DNA of 64,000 bases from Nocardioides sp. W7 (GTDB taxonomy: Bacteria; Actinomycetota; Actinomycetes; Propionibacteriales; Nocardioidaceae), in the NCBI RefSeq assembly GCF_022919075.1, contig NZ_CP095078.1, forward strand, positions 4,960,001 through 5,024,000. The letters run 5' to 3'. Below, one piece after another: positions 1 to 7,994 of the stretch. The position numbers and the translations under genes were made by a program. The notes beneath the pieces were generated by a model. That model made no database searches. It had not been told where the DNA came from and was given only the letters and a program-made list of their open reading frames with translations. Every line of letters starts with the position of its first letter. The first letter of the stretch is position 1.

Positions 1-270
1 GTGCTGCTGCTGTTCGGGTCCGCGAACCGTGACGAGCGCGCCTTCCCCGACGCCGAGGTCTTCGACATCGGCCGCCGTCCCGAGCGACATGTCGCGCTCG
101 GTCGCGGCATCCACTTCTGCCTCGGGGCATCCCTGGCGCGGATGGAGACCCGGATCGCCCTCGACGTGCTCCTCGACCGCCGCACGTTCAACTGGGACGT
201 CGACCTATCGGGCGCCGAGCGGCTCCGCTCGGGTCCGATCCGCGGGTTCGCCTCACTGCCCGTGCAGTGA
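1..270 (+). CDS. Cytochrome P450, C-terminal fragment (5' end outside window)
   Basis: Only the last 89 codons are in the window. They carry the P450 heme-binding loop (A-L-G-R-G-I-H-F-C-L-G, about residues 32-42 of the fragment) with the cysteine that ligands the heme iron, followed by the L-helix sequence ASLARMETRIAL, as in soluble bacterial P450s. The GTG at base 1 is internal, not the real start, because a full P450 needs about 300 more residues upstream. The substrate cannot be judged from this part. It ends 27 bp before the stop of a convergent small gene. The family is sure; the subfamily is unknown. Confidence 0.93.
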   Translation: MLLLFGSANRDERAFPDAEVFDIGRRPERHVALGRGIHFCLGASLARMETRIALDVLLDRRTFNWDVDLSGAERLRSGPIRGFASLPVQ

Positions 271-296
271 CGCAGGGGGACGGTCAGCCCGGCCGC

Positions 297-500
297 TCAG
301 TCCTCGGTCTGCTCCGAGGCCCGGCGGGCGGAGTCACGGATCTCGAAGACCTCGGTGGCGAACCCACCGAAGGCCGAGGCGACGTCGCGAACGGCGCCGG
401 TGATGATCGTGGCCACCTGGCCGACGGTCGAGGCGGCCGCCTCGACCGTGCCCTGCAGAGCGTCCTTGCGGATCTCGGCCTTGCTCAGGTGGTCCCTCAT
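297..500 (-). CDS. Small hypothetical protein, last gene of the desaturase operon
   Basis: A 67-residue protein that I do not recognise. It starts at an ATG 11 bp after the desaturase stop and is read in the same direction, so it is probably the third gene of the ferredoxin reductase-desaturase operon. The middle (about residues 18-50, alanine, valine and threonine rich with spaced charges) looks like one long amphipathic helix, and the tail is acidic. There is no signal peptide, cysteine or clear transmembrane segment. A helper or membrane-associated partner of the desaturase is possible, but that is inference from position only. Confidence 0.55.
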   Translation of the reverse strand: MRDHLSKAEIRKDALQGTVEAAASTVGQVATIITGAVRDVASAFGGFATEVFEIRDSARRASEQTED

Positions 501-511
501 GGGCCTCAGTG

Positions 512-1615
512 TCAGGCCGCAGTGGGCTCCGCGACAACCGGGCCGGGGGTGCGAGACCGCTCACGCCGGTCGGGCAGCGCGAGTCGGCAGATCTTCGCAG
601 CGACGCTGCCGAGCTGCCGGCCGAGCGAGCCGGTGTTGTACGGCAGGCCGTAGCGCTCACAGAGCTCGCGGACCTCGGTGGCGATCTCCGGGTAGCGCCG
701 GGCGGGCAGGTCGGGGAAGAGATGGTGCTCGATCTGGTGCGACAGGTTGCCGGTCATCAGGTGGAAGAGCCTGCTGCCGGTGATGTTGGCCGAGCCGAGC
801 AGCTGTCGGAAGTACCACTGCCCGCGGGTCTCGTCCTCGCACTCCTCCTGGGAGAAGGTCGCCACTCCCGCCGGGAAGTGGCCGCAGAAGATGATGTTGA
901 AGGCCCAGACGTTGCGCACCAGGTTGGCGGCGGCGTTGCCGGCGAGGGTGAGCGGGAAGAGCGGGCCGGTCAGCGCCGGGAACAGCAGGTAGTCCTTCAC
1001 CGCCTGCCGCCTCACCTTGCGCATGATGCCCGCGTGCAGGGCGGCGTTGTCCTCCACCTTGCGCCGGCCGGCGACGAGGTTCTCGACCTCGAGGTCGTGC
1101 ATCGCCACGCCCCACTCGAAGAAGACCATCAGCAGGAAGGCGTAGGCCGGGTTGCCGAGGTAGTACGGGTGCCAGGGCTGGTCCTCGTCCATCCGCAGCA
1201 CGCCGTACCCGATGTCGCGGTCCTTGCCGAGGATGTTCGTGTAGGTGTGGTGGATGTAGTTGTGGCTGTTCTTCCACTGCTCCGAGGGGCAGACGTTGTC
1301 CCACTCGTACATCCGGGAGTTCAGGCCCGGGTCGCCCATCCAGTCGTACTGGCCGTGCATGACGTTGTGGCCGATCTCCATGTTGTCGAGGATCTTGGAG
1401 ATGCTCAGCGCCGCGACGGCCAGCGGCCAGGCCGGCGGCAGGTAGAACAGCGCGCGGCCGGCGACCTCGAAGGCCCGCTGGGCGCGCACGACGTCGCGGA
1501 TGTACGACGCGTCCGCCTCGCCGAGGTCGGCCAGGATCCGCTGCCGGATGGCGTCGAGCTCGTCGCCGAACTCCTCGAGCTGCTCGGTGGTCAGGGTGAT
1601 TCCGGGGTTCGTCAT
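512..1615 (-). CDS. Membrane acyl-CoA/fatty acid desaturase (DesA3-like)
   Basis: A 367-residue integral-membrane di-iron desaturase. The three histidine boxes are visible: GHNVMHGQYDW, HNYIHHTYTN and, near the C-terminus, HQIEHHLFPDLP. Hydrophobic stretches lie between them. The start is the ATG at 1613-1615, preceded by GAGAGGA, which gives the N-terminus MTNPGITLTTEQL. The gene follows a ferredoxin reductase by 20 bp. In Mycobacterium the same pair (DesA3 and Rv3230c) makes oleoyl from stearoyl-CoA, with electrons from NADPH through the reductase's flavin and 2Fe-2S cluster. Delta-9 activity on acyl-CoA is therefore the likely role, inferred from the partner gene and His boxes. Confidence 0.9.
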   Translation of the reverse strand: MTNPGITLTTEQLEEFGDELDAIRQRILADLGEADASYIRDVVRAQRAFEVAGRALFYLPPAWPLAVAALSISKILDNMEIGHNVMHGQYDWMGDPGLNSRMYEWDNVCPSEQWKNSHNYIHHTYTNILGKDRDIGYGVLRMDEDQPWHPYYLGNPAYAFLLMVFFEWGVAMHDLEVENLVAGRRKVEDNAALHAGIMRKVRRQAVKDYLLFPALTGPLFPLTLAGNAAANLVRNVWAFNIIFCGHFPAGVATFSQEECEDETRGQWYFRQLLGSANITGSRLFHLMTGNLSHQIEHHLFPDLPARRYPEIATEVRELCERYGLPYNTGSLGRQLGSVAAKICRLALPDRRERSRTPGPVVAEPTAA

Positions 1616-1635
1616 GTGGTCCTCTCGGAGGTCGG

Positions 1636-2724
1636 TCAGAGGTAGACGGTGCAGTCGCCCACGGGGGCGGAGACGCAGATGCGAATGTCCTCGTCGGGCA
1701 GCGAGGACTCCTCGCCGGTCACGACGTTGCGGACGGTCCCCTCGCTCTTGCGGGAGACGCAGGACAGACAGATGCCCATCCGGCAGCCCGACTCGGGGGT
1801 CAGCCCGGCGGCCTCGGCCTGCTCCAGCAGGGGCGCGCCGGAGTTCGCCGCCGCCGCTCCGGAGCGGGAGAAGACCAGCTCGCCGCCGCTCGCGCCGGTG
1901 CCGGCCCGCGGTGGCCGGAAGTACTCGGTGCGCAGCGCCTCCGAGCCGTCGTACGACGCCAGCACCGCCTCCATCAGCGGCGCCGGCCCGCACGCCCAGG
2001 TCGCCACGTCGCGGTAGCCCGGCACCAGCCGGTGCAGGTACGCCGGCGACAGCGCCGGGTCGCCGAGCTCGGGATGCAGCAGGTGTACGTCGATGCCGTG
2101 GCCCGAGCGCCGTGCCTCCTCGAGCTCGCCGGCGAAGATCTGGTGCTCGGGGCTCTGCGCGTAGTGCAGGAACGTCACCCGGCCGCGGTGGGAGCGCCGC
2201 TGCAGCGAGCGGAGCATCGACATCACCGGGGTGATGCCGGAGCCGCCGGAGATCATCACGACGTGCTCCGGCACCCGGTCGGGCAGCACGAAGTCGCCCT
2301 GCGCCTGGGAGAGGTGCAGCACCGTGCCGGGCCGCGCGTGCTCGACGAGCCAGCGGCTGACGCTCTGCCGGCGGGAGGCGTCGGGGTTGGCCCGCACCGT
2401 GATCGTGAACCGCTCGCCGGGCCGCGAGTCGGAGCTGGAGATCGAGAAGACCCGGGTCGTACGACGCGCCCCGTCGACCTCCACACCGACCTGGACGTGC
2501 TGCCCGGCGCGGTGACCGCGCCAGGTGGAGGTCGGCTGCAGGGTCAGCGTGGCGACCGGCGGGTGACCGGGCACGTCGACCTCACGGGTGACGTCGACGA
2601 TCCGGGCGCGTACCTCGCGTGCGGCCCACATCGGGTTCACGAGCTCGAGGTAGCGGTCGACGCTGTGCGGCGAGGTGAGGGCGGCCAGGGTCCGGGAGCG
2701 GAGGACGGTGCCGGCGAGACTCAT
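1636..2724 (-). CDS. Ferredoxin reductase with C-terminal 2Fe-2S domain (Rv3230c-like), electron donor to the desaturase
   Basis: A 362-residue flavoprotein. The order is an FAD domain (motif RVFSISSSD), an NAD(P)H-binding domain (MISGGSGITPVMSMLRSL) and a plant-type ferredoxin domain with the cluster cysteines CRMGICLSC plus a later Cys (ICVSAP). This is the layout of the mycobacterial NADPH oxidoreductase that feeds DesA3. The start is the ATG at 2722-2724, after GGAAGGAGCG; an extension upstream would run through the operator region. It is the first gene of the operon with the desaturase and lies divergently from a TetR gene. The 12-mer CGTCGTACGACG occurs inside it (1947-1958), and a near copy at about 2455-2466. 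Confidence 0.9.
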   Translation of the reverse strand: MSLAGTVLRSRTLAALTSPHSVDRYLELVNPMWAAREVRARIVDVTREVDVPGHPPVATLTLQPTSTWRGHRAGQHVQVGVEVDGARRTTRVFSISSSDSRPGERFTITVRANPDASRRQSVSRWLVEHARPGTVLHLSQAQGDFVLPDRVPEHVVMISGGSGITPVMSMLRSLQRRSHRGRVTFLHYAQSPEHQIFAGELEEARRSGHGIDVHLLHPELGDPALSPAYLHRLVPGYRDVATWACGPAPLMEAVLASYDGSEALRTEYFRPPRAGTGASGGELVFSRSGAAAANSGAPLLEQAEAAGLTPESGCRMGICLSCVSRKSEGTVRNVVTGEESSLPDEDIRICVSAPVGDCTVYL

Positions 2725-2747
2725 CGACGCTCCTTCCGAGAAGTTGA

Positions 2748-2761
2748 GTACACGTATGTAC
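2748..2761. promoter_or_regulatory. Palindrome upstream of the desaturase operon, candidate TetR operator
   Basis: GTACA-CGTA-TGTAC is a perfect 5-bp inverted repeat with a 4-bp centre, 24-37 bp upstream of the ferredoxin reductase start. It sits in an A+T-richer island between two divergent genes, one of them a TetR regulator, so it is a plausible operator for that regulator. Its spacing differs from that of the second palindrome at 2816-2831, so the two need not bind the same protein equally. Confidence 0.55.
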
Positions 2762-2815
2762 ACCCAAACTCTTGCGGCACCCGTCCGCACCCGTCAAGGC
2801 GCGTCGCTCGTGACG

Positions 2816-2831
2816 GTGCACACATGTGCAC
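2816..2831. promoter_or_regulatory. Perfect 7-bp inverted repeat, candidate autoregulatory operator of the TetR gene
   Basis: GTGCACA-CA-TGTGCAC, ending 3 bp before a possible -10 box (TAACAT, 2835-2840) and 17 bp before the TetR GTG start at 2849. A repressor bound here would cover the promoter of its own gene. This is the usual arrangement for a TetR regulator divergent from its target operon. Confidence 0.65.
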
Positions 2832-2848
2832 TGATAACATCGACGGTC

Positions 2849-3469
2849 GTGACGGAGACTCGTGTCGAGCGCAAGGAGCGCACCCGACGCGCCATCCTCG
2901 ACGCCGCCCTGGCCCTCTGCGAGGACAGCAGCCTGGTCGCCCTCTCGCTGCGGCAGGTCGCCAAGGAGGTCGGCATCGTGCCGACCGCGTTCTACCGGCA
3001 CTTCGAGTCGATCGAGGCCCTCGGCCTCGCACTCGTCGACGAGTCGTTCGTCTCGCTGCGCGCCATGCTGCGCGACATCCGTCGGGGCGAGCCGTCGTAC
3101 GCCGACATCGTCGACCGCTCGGTCGACATCCTGGCCGAGCACGTCCGCCGGGAGCATGCGCACTTCGCCTTCATCGGCCGGGAGCGGGCCGCCGGCCCGC
3201 GCCAGGTGCGCGAGGCGATCCGTCACGAGATCGAGCTGTGCGAGCGCGAGCTCGCCACCGACCTCGCCCGACTGCCCGGCACCGCGCCCTGGTCGGCCGA
3301 GGACCTCCGGGTGCTCTCGAACCTCATCGTCACGGCCATGGTCGCCACCGCGGAGAGCCTGGTGGCGGCCGGACCGCGGGCGGACCTGGAGAAGCAGCTC
3401 ACCGAGACGGCGCGGACCCAGCTGCGGATGGTCCTCGTCGGGGCGCTCAACTGGCGCTCGCGGACCTAG
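2849..3469 (+). CDS. TetR family transcriptional regulator, divergent from the desaturase operon
   Basis: A 206-residue regulator. The N-terminal TetR helix-turn-helix is clear: RRAILDAALAL, then LSLRQVAKEVGIVPTAFYRHF. The C-terminal ligand domain is not diagnostic. I chose the GTG at 2849; the frame is open upstream but would read through the operator. TAACAT at 2835-2840 lies 8 nt before the GTG, which fits a leaderless or nearly leaderless transcript. The divergent position and the two palindromes suggest that it controls the desaturase operon, perhaps sensing an acyl-CoA; that ligand is inferred. The last 23 bp overlap the 3' end of the convergent membrane-protein gene. Confidence 0.88.
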   Translation: MTETRVERKERTRRAILDAALALCEDSSLVALSLRQVAKEVGIVPTAFYRHFESIEALGLALVDESFVSLRAMLRDIRRGEPSYADIVDRSVDILAEHVRREHAHFAFIGRERAAGPRQVREAIRHEIELCERELATDLARLPGTAPWSAEDLRVLSNLIVTAMVATAESLVAAGPRADLEKQLTETARTQLRMVLVGALNWRSRT

Positions 3470-4460
3470 GCGTCCGGCGCCGCCACACCCCCAGCGCGCC
3501 GAGGCCCAGCAGCACCGGCCCGCCGACCGTGAAGACCCGCCAGACCACGAGGCCGGCGACACCGGCCGCCTCGACCTCGGACCCGCCAGCCTCGACCAGG
3601 CCGGCCAGCACCAGCGCGTCGACGATCCCGATCCCGCAGAACGGGAAGATGGTGAACGGGTAGGCGAACAGGTAGGCGACCGCGATCTCCGCGAGCCCGA
3701 CCTCGGTCGCGTCCACCCCCACGAAGCGCAGGCTCAGCACCAGCAGGGCGAGGTCGGCGACCAGCATGCCGGTGAGCGCGACCAGCGACTGGGGGAACCC
3801 GCGCCGGAAGCGCGCGACGATCTCGCCCCGGAACTCCGCACACGCTCGGGCCCAGGCCTCCGGGTCCACCTCGCGCCCGATCCGGCGGACCACCCGGCCG
3901 GCGCCGCCGCCCACGGCCAGCGCGAGCTGCTCGCTGCGGACGACGAGCAGCACACCGGCCAGGATCGCGAGCGAGATGGCGATGCTGAGCAGCTCCACCC
4001 AGCGCGGGCCCGGCGCGCGGCCGAGCATCAGCAGGAGCACGAAGCCGGCGGCCGGCGCCGCGAACCGGACGACGTAGAAGGTCAGCGTGTTCATCAACGC
4101 CCCGGCGACGGCCTTCACGGTGGGCACGCCCCAGGACCCGAAGATGGCCAGCCGGAGCGCGAGGTCGCTCGGCGGCGGGGCCAGGGTCGCCATCAGGATG
4201 GCGGCGAGGTCGTTCAGCGTGGCCTGGTACGCCGAGATCCCCGGGATGAACAGCGCCAGGGGCAGCGCGTTGAGCACCTGCCGGACCAACAACACCACCA
4301 GCAGGACCAGCGGGTGCCACCAGGTCAGCAGCCCGAGGGCGTCCCAGACCTCGCCCCAGTCGACCTGGCCGACCAGCCGGACGACCACGACGGTGAGCAG
4401 CAGCGCGACGGCGAGCAGCACCAGACGGACGGCCCAGGCGCGGCGTCCGGGGACCCTCAT
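3447..4460 (-). CDS. Lysylphosphatidylglycerol synthase-like / UPF0104 multi-pass membrane protein
   Basis: A 337-residue membrane protein with about eight hydrophobic segments, starting with a basic N-terminus (MRVPGRRAW) and a long first segment. The stretch ALPLALFIPG and the pattern of the later segments fit the flippase-like transmembrane domain of the LPG synthase/UPF0104 family, whose members move or modify lipids; no soluble transferase domain is present. It is the last gene of the five-gene operon that contains arginine deiminase, and its ATG overlaps the META lipoprotein stop by 4 nt (ATGA). The substrate is unknown. Its 3' end overlaps the convergent TetR gene by 23 bp. Confidence 0.72.
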   Translation of the reverse strand: MRVPGRRAWAVRLVLLAVALLLTVVVVRLVGQVDWGEVWDALGLLTWWHPLVLLVVLLVRQVLNALPLALFIPGISAYQATLNDLAAILMATLAPPPSDLALRLAIFGSWGVPTVKAVAGALMNTLTFYVVRFAAPAAGFVLLLMLGRAPGPRWVELLSIAISLAILAGVLLVVRSEQLALAVGGGAGRVVRRIGREVDPEAWARACAEFRGEIVARFRRGFPQSLVALTGMLVADLALLVLSLRFVGVDATEVGLAEIAVAYLFAYPFTIFPFCGIGIVDALVLAGLVEAGGSEVEAAGVAGLVVWRVFTVGGPVLLGLGALGVWRRRTPRSASAS

Positions 4461-5248
4461 CCGACCTCGATCACGAGCCCGAGATCTCCCTTCGTGACGA
4501 CCAGGAGCGACCCGTCGAACGTGACCAGGTCGCTGCGACCGTCGAGCACCGCCAGCACGTGCCGCTCCAGCCCGGCGGCGGGCTCGGGGCAGGCCGTCCG
4601 GGTGATCGCCGGGGTCCCGAAGGTGAGCGCACCCTCGGCGACCTGGACCGTCGTCCGGCCGGTGTTGCACCCGGTGAAGAGCCGGGCCAGACCGTCGCTG
4701 CGCACCGACAGCCGGGGCCGGCGGGTGCCGGCCGGGATCGACGTGGCGGAATCGCCGGTCACCGTCTGGACGACCGTCCACGTCCGGCCCAGTGCGGCCG
4801 GCAGCTCGACGTCGGTGGTCGGGGCGAGGGTGAGGATCACGTCGTCCTGGGTGAGCCGGAGGTCGCCGTCGACCAGCCGGGCGGTGGCCCCGTCCTCGAT
4901 CAGGGCCGAGAGCCACCGGTCCTGCTCGGCCACGTCCTCCACGCAGCCCATCGCCGTGCTCGCCGGCGGGTCGGTCCAGGCCAGGGTCTCCCCCGTCACG
5001 GCGTACTCGCCGAACATCGTGTTGCAACCCGCCGAGGCGGACAGCACGCCGTCCTCGAAGGCCAACCGGACCCGGGTCCCGGCCACCAGGTCGCGGCCCG
5101 TCACCTCGGTCGAGAGGTACGACGTGCCGTCGAGGTCGCCGACCGACACCGGAACCGGCGGCTCGCTCCCGCTGTCGTTCTCGGACCCGCAGCCCGTGAG
5201 CGTCATGGCCGCGACCAGCAGGACGGCCGGAGCGATCCGCCGGGTCAT
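4457..5248 (-). CDS. Lipoprotein with two META (HslJ-like) domains
   Basis: A 263-residue exported lipoprotein. The signal peptide MTRRIAPAVLLVAAMTLTGC ends in a lipobox (LTGC, Cys20). Two related blocks follow, each with the META signature around a Gly-Cys-Asn: one at about residues 38-140 (SAGCNTMFGEY, later a second Cys in MGCVED), the other at about 155-245 (FTGCNTGRT, later RTACPEP). The paired cysteines probably form a disulfide within each domain. The start ATG overlaps the arginine deiminase stop by one base (TGATG). Its role is unknown; in Enterobacteria HslJ is linked to novobiocin resistance. Its place in an arginine deiminase operon is unusual. Confidence 0.8.
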   Translation of the reverse strand: MTRRIAPAVLLVAAMTLTGCGSENDSGSEPPVPVSVGDLDGTSYLSTEVTGRDLVAGTRVRLAFEDGVLSASAGCNTMFGEYAVTGETLAWTDPPASTAMGCVEDVAEQDRWLSALIEDGATARLVDGDLRLTQDDVILTLAPTTDVELPAALGRTWTVVQTVTGDSATSIPAGTRRPRLSVRSDGLARLFTGCNTGRTTVQVAEGALTFGTPAITRTACPEPAAGLERHVLAVLDGRSDLVTFDGSLLVVTKGDLGLVIEVG

Positions 5249-6501
5249 CAGAACTCCACGGGGTCGCGGATGATCGGGCAGGTCATGCAGTGCCCGCCGC
5301 CGCGGCCGCGGCCGAGCTCGGCCCCCACGATCGTGATCACCTCGACCCCGGCCTTGCGCAGCAGCGTGTTGGTCAGGGTGTTGCGGTCGTAGGTGATCAC
5401 GACGCCCGGCTCGAGCGCGACCGCGTTGTTGCCGCTGTCCCACTGCTGACGCTCGGACTGGTAGACGTCGCCGCCGGTCTCGATGACGTGCAGCCCCGGC
5501 AGGCCGAGCGACCGGGCCACCACGTCCACGAACGGGGTGCTGCCCTCGTCGATGACCTCGACGCCGGGAGCGCGGTCCGAGGGCACCAGGCTGAACGTGT
5601 GCACCGCGTCCATGATGGTCGGGTAGAGCGTCACGATGTCACGGTCGGCGAAGGTGAAGACCGTGTCCAGGTGCATGGCGGCCCGCAGCTTCGGCATCCC
5701 CGCCACCACGACCCGCTCCGCGGCACCCTGGGCGAACAGGGCGGCCGCGACCTGGGTGATCGCCTGCCGCGAGGTGCGCTCGCTCATCCCCACCAGGACG
5801 ACGCCGTTGCCGACGGGCATCACGTCGCCGCCCTCGAAGGTGGCCTGCCCCCAGTCCTGCGTGGGGTCTCCCCACCACACCTTCGACCCGACGAAGTCGT
5901 GGTGGAAGTCGTAGACCATCCGGTAGAGGAGCGTCTCGTCCTTGCGCGCCGGCCAGTAGAGCGGGTTCATCGTGAGCCCGCCGTACAGCCAGCAGGTCGT
6001 GTCCCGCGTGTAGAGCGTGTTGGGCAGCGGGGGCAACAGGTACTCCCGCGCCCCGGTCGACTCCCGCGCCAGCTCGACGTACCCGGACCGGAAGTCCTGG
6101 GGCAGGTCCTGGGTCGCGAGCCCGCCGATGAGGAACTCCGCCAGGTCGCGCGCCGGGAGGCTCTCGAGGAAGGCGCGGGTGTCCTCGACCAGGCCGAGCC
6201 CGACGTGGTTCGGTTCCACCTTGCGATCCAACAGCCAGTCCCGGGCGCCCGGCACGGCGAGGGTCTGGGCGACGACGTCATGCAGCTCGACCACCTCGAC
6301 GCCGCGGTTGGTCATCTTGTGGACGAAGTCGGCGTGGTCGCGCTGCGCGTTCTCGACCCACAGGACGTCGTCGAACAGCAGGTCGTCGCTGTTGCTCGGG
6401 GTGAGCCGGCGGTGGGCGAGGCCGGGTGCACAGACCAGCACCTTGCGGAGCTTGCCGACCTCGGAGTGCACTCCGTAGGTCGAGGACACGCTCTCAGTCA
6501 T
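5248..6501 (-). CDS. arcA: Arginine deiminase
   Basis: A 417-residue enzyme that converts L-arginine to citrulline and ammonia. The N-terminus GVHSEVGKLRKVLVCAPG is the usual amidinotransferase-fold start; the loop FEGGDVMPVGNGVVLVGMSERTS carries the catalytic Glu/Asp region; HLDTVFTF carries the active-site His; and GGGHCMTCP near the C-terminus holds the nucleophile, Cys405. The length is normal for ArcA. The start ATG at 6499-6501 was chosen over one 20 codons upstream because AAAGGCAGG lies before it. It follows an arginine/ornithine-type antiporter in the same operon. No ornithine carbamoyltransferase or carbamate kinase gene is nearby, so the ATP-yielding steps, if present, are encoded elsewhere. 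Confidence 0.95.
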   Translation of the reverse strand: MTESVSSTYGVHSEVGKLRKVLVCAPGLAHRRLTPSNSDDLLFDDVLWVENAQRDHADFVHKMTNRGVEVVELHDVVAQTLAVPGARDWLLDRKVEPNHVGLGLVEDTRAFLESLPARDLAEFLIGGLATQDLPQDFRSGYVELARESTGAREYLLPPLPNTLYTRDTTCWLYGGLTMNPLYWPARKDETLLYRMVYDFHHDFVGSKVWWGDPTQDWGQATFEGGDVMPVGNGVVLVGMSERTSRQAITQVAAALFAQGAAERVVVAGMPKLRAAMHLDTVFTFADRDIVTLYPTIMDAVHTFSLVPSDRAPGVEVIDEGSTPFVDVVARSLGLPGLHVIETGGDVYQSERQQWDSGNNAVALEPGVVITYDRNTLTNTLLRKAGVEVITIVGAELGRGRGGGHCMTCPIIRDPVEF

Positions 6502-6536
6502 CGGGATCCTGCCTTTCTGTCGAGGTCCTATCGAGG

Positions 6537-7994
6537 TCACAGGGTGATGCGGCCGGTCCACAGACCGATGCCGCCGATGATCGCGCCGGTCACGATCAGG
6601 GCGAACAGCCCCATCTCGGCCGGCGTGAACAGGCGCTTGCCGTGCTCGCTGCGGGCCTTGACGTAGAGGAGCGCGGCCGGCGCGAGGATGACGGTGGAGA
6701 GCAGCAGGAACTTCATGCCCGCCGCGTCGAAGAGGAAGATCGTGTACGCCGTGGCGGCGCCAGCGACGATGGTCTCCTTGCGGCGCACCCCGGCCGGGAC
6801 GTCCTCGTAGGACTCCCCCGTCAGCCCGATCTTGAGGGCGTACGCCGCGGCCAGCAGGTAGGGCAGCAGGGCCAGGCTGGTGGCCAGGTCGAGCATGAAG
6901 TTCAGCGCGTCGTTGACGAACAGCGTGAGCGCGAGAAGTCCCTGCACGCCGAGCGAGGTGACCACGAGCGCGGTGATCGGGGTGCCGGCCTCGTTCTCCC
7001 GGCCGAGGAACTCGGGGAAGTCGTCCGCGCGCGCCGGGATGTACATGACCTCGGCGGCCATCAGGGTCCAGGCCAGGTAGGCACCGAGCACCGAGACGAT
7101 CACGGCCACACTGATGAAGACCTCACCCCAGTCGCCGACCTGGGACTGGAAGACGCCGACCATCGACGGCTGCCGGGTACCGGCGAGCTCGGGCTGCGGC
7201 ACGACGGAGTAGCTGGACAGCGTGACCAGCGCGAAGATCGACAGCACGCTCAAGAAGCCCAGGACGGTCGCCCGGCCCACGTCCTCGCGCCGCTTCGCGT
7301 AGCGGGAGTAGACGCTCGCGCCCTCGATGCCGATGAAGACGAAGGTCGTGATCAGCATCGTGTTGCGGACCTGCTCGTTGAGGCTCCCGAGATCGCCGTA
7401 CCCGTAGGCGGTCCAGTTGTCGGCGAAGACGTCGGCGTCGAAGGCGAAGAACATCACGACGATGAAGACCAGGATCGGGATGATCTTGAAGACCGTGACG
7501 ATCCGGTTGATGACCGCGGCGTCGCGGACGCCGCGGGCGATCAGGTAGTGGAAGAGCCAGACCCCGACCGTCGACACGGCGACCGCCAGGACCGTGTCGC
7601 CGTCGCCGAAGCTGTCGAAGAACCCACCGACGGTGGCGCCGATGAACACCCAGTAGAACGTGTTGCCGGCGACCGAGCTGGCCCAGAAGCCGATCGCGGA
7701 GTTGAAGCCGGCGTAGTCGCCGAACCCCGCCTTGGCGTAGATGAACACCCCGGAGTCGAGGGCGGGTTTCCGGATCGCCAGGGTCTGGAAGACGAAGGCC
7801 AGCATCAGCATGCCGGTGCCGGCGATCGCCCAGGCGATCAGCGACCCGAGGATCCCCGTCGCGACGCCGAAGCGGGCCGGAAGCGAGAAGACCCCCGCAC
7901 CGACCATCCCGCCGACCACCATCGCGGTCAGCGTCGGGACGCTCATCTTCGCGACGGCACCGCCGGCGGGTGCGTTCTCGGTCTGCGTGCTCAT
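6537..7994 (-). CDS. Basic amino acid/polyamine (arginine:ornithine-type) APC antiporter
   Basis: A 485-residue, roughly 12-segment transporter of the APC family. The start of the first segment, TAMVVGGMVGAGVFSLP, is the substrate-binding G-(S/A)-G-type motif of the ArcD/YdgI group; IEGASVYSRYAKRREDVGRAT is also typical of that group. An RBS (GGAGGAG) precedes the ATG. It lies 35 bp upstream of arginine deiminase and overlaps the NhaC-type gene by 4 nt (ATGA), so exchange of arginine for ornithine or citrulline is the likely role. Which product leaves the cell is not certain, because arcB is absent here. Confidence 0.87.
   Translation of the reverse strand: MSTQTENAPAGGAVAKMSVPTLTAMVVGGMVGAGVFSLPARFGVATGILGSLIAWAIAGTGMLMLAFVFQTLAIRKPALDSGVFIYAKAGFGDYAGFNSAIGFWASSVAGNTFYWVFIGATVGGFFDSFGDGDTVLAVAVSTVGVWLFHYLIARGVRDAAVINRIVTVFKIIPILVFIVVMFFAFDADVFADNWTAYGYGDLGSLNEQVRNTMLITTFVFIGIEGASVYSRYAKRREDVGRATVLGFLSVLSIFALVTLSSYSVVPQPELAGTRQPSMVGVFQSQVGDWGEVFISVAVIVSVLGAYLAWTLMAAEVMYIPARADDFPEFLGRENEAGTPITALVVTSLGVQGLLALTLFVNDALNFMLDLATSLALLPYLLAAAYALKIGLTGESYEDVPAGVRRKETIVAGAATAYTIFLFDAAGMKFLLLSTVILAPAALLYVKARSEHGKRLFTPAEMGLFALIVTGAIIGGIGLWTGRITL

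Noticed and set aside
2862..5273. Open frame of about 800 codons on the plus strand across the TetR, flippase and META genes
   Set aside because: It runs out of frame through a TetR gene and antisense to two other recognised genes. The product is Ser/Arg/Pro-rich, without domains.
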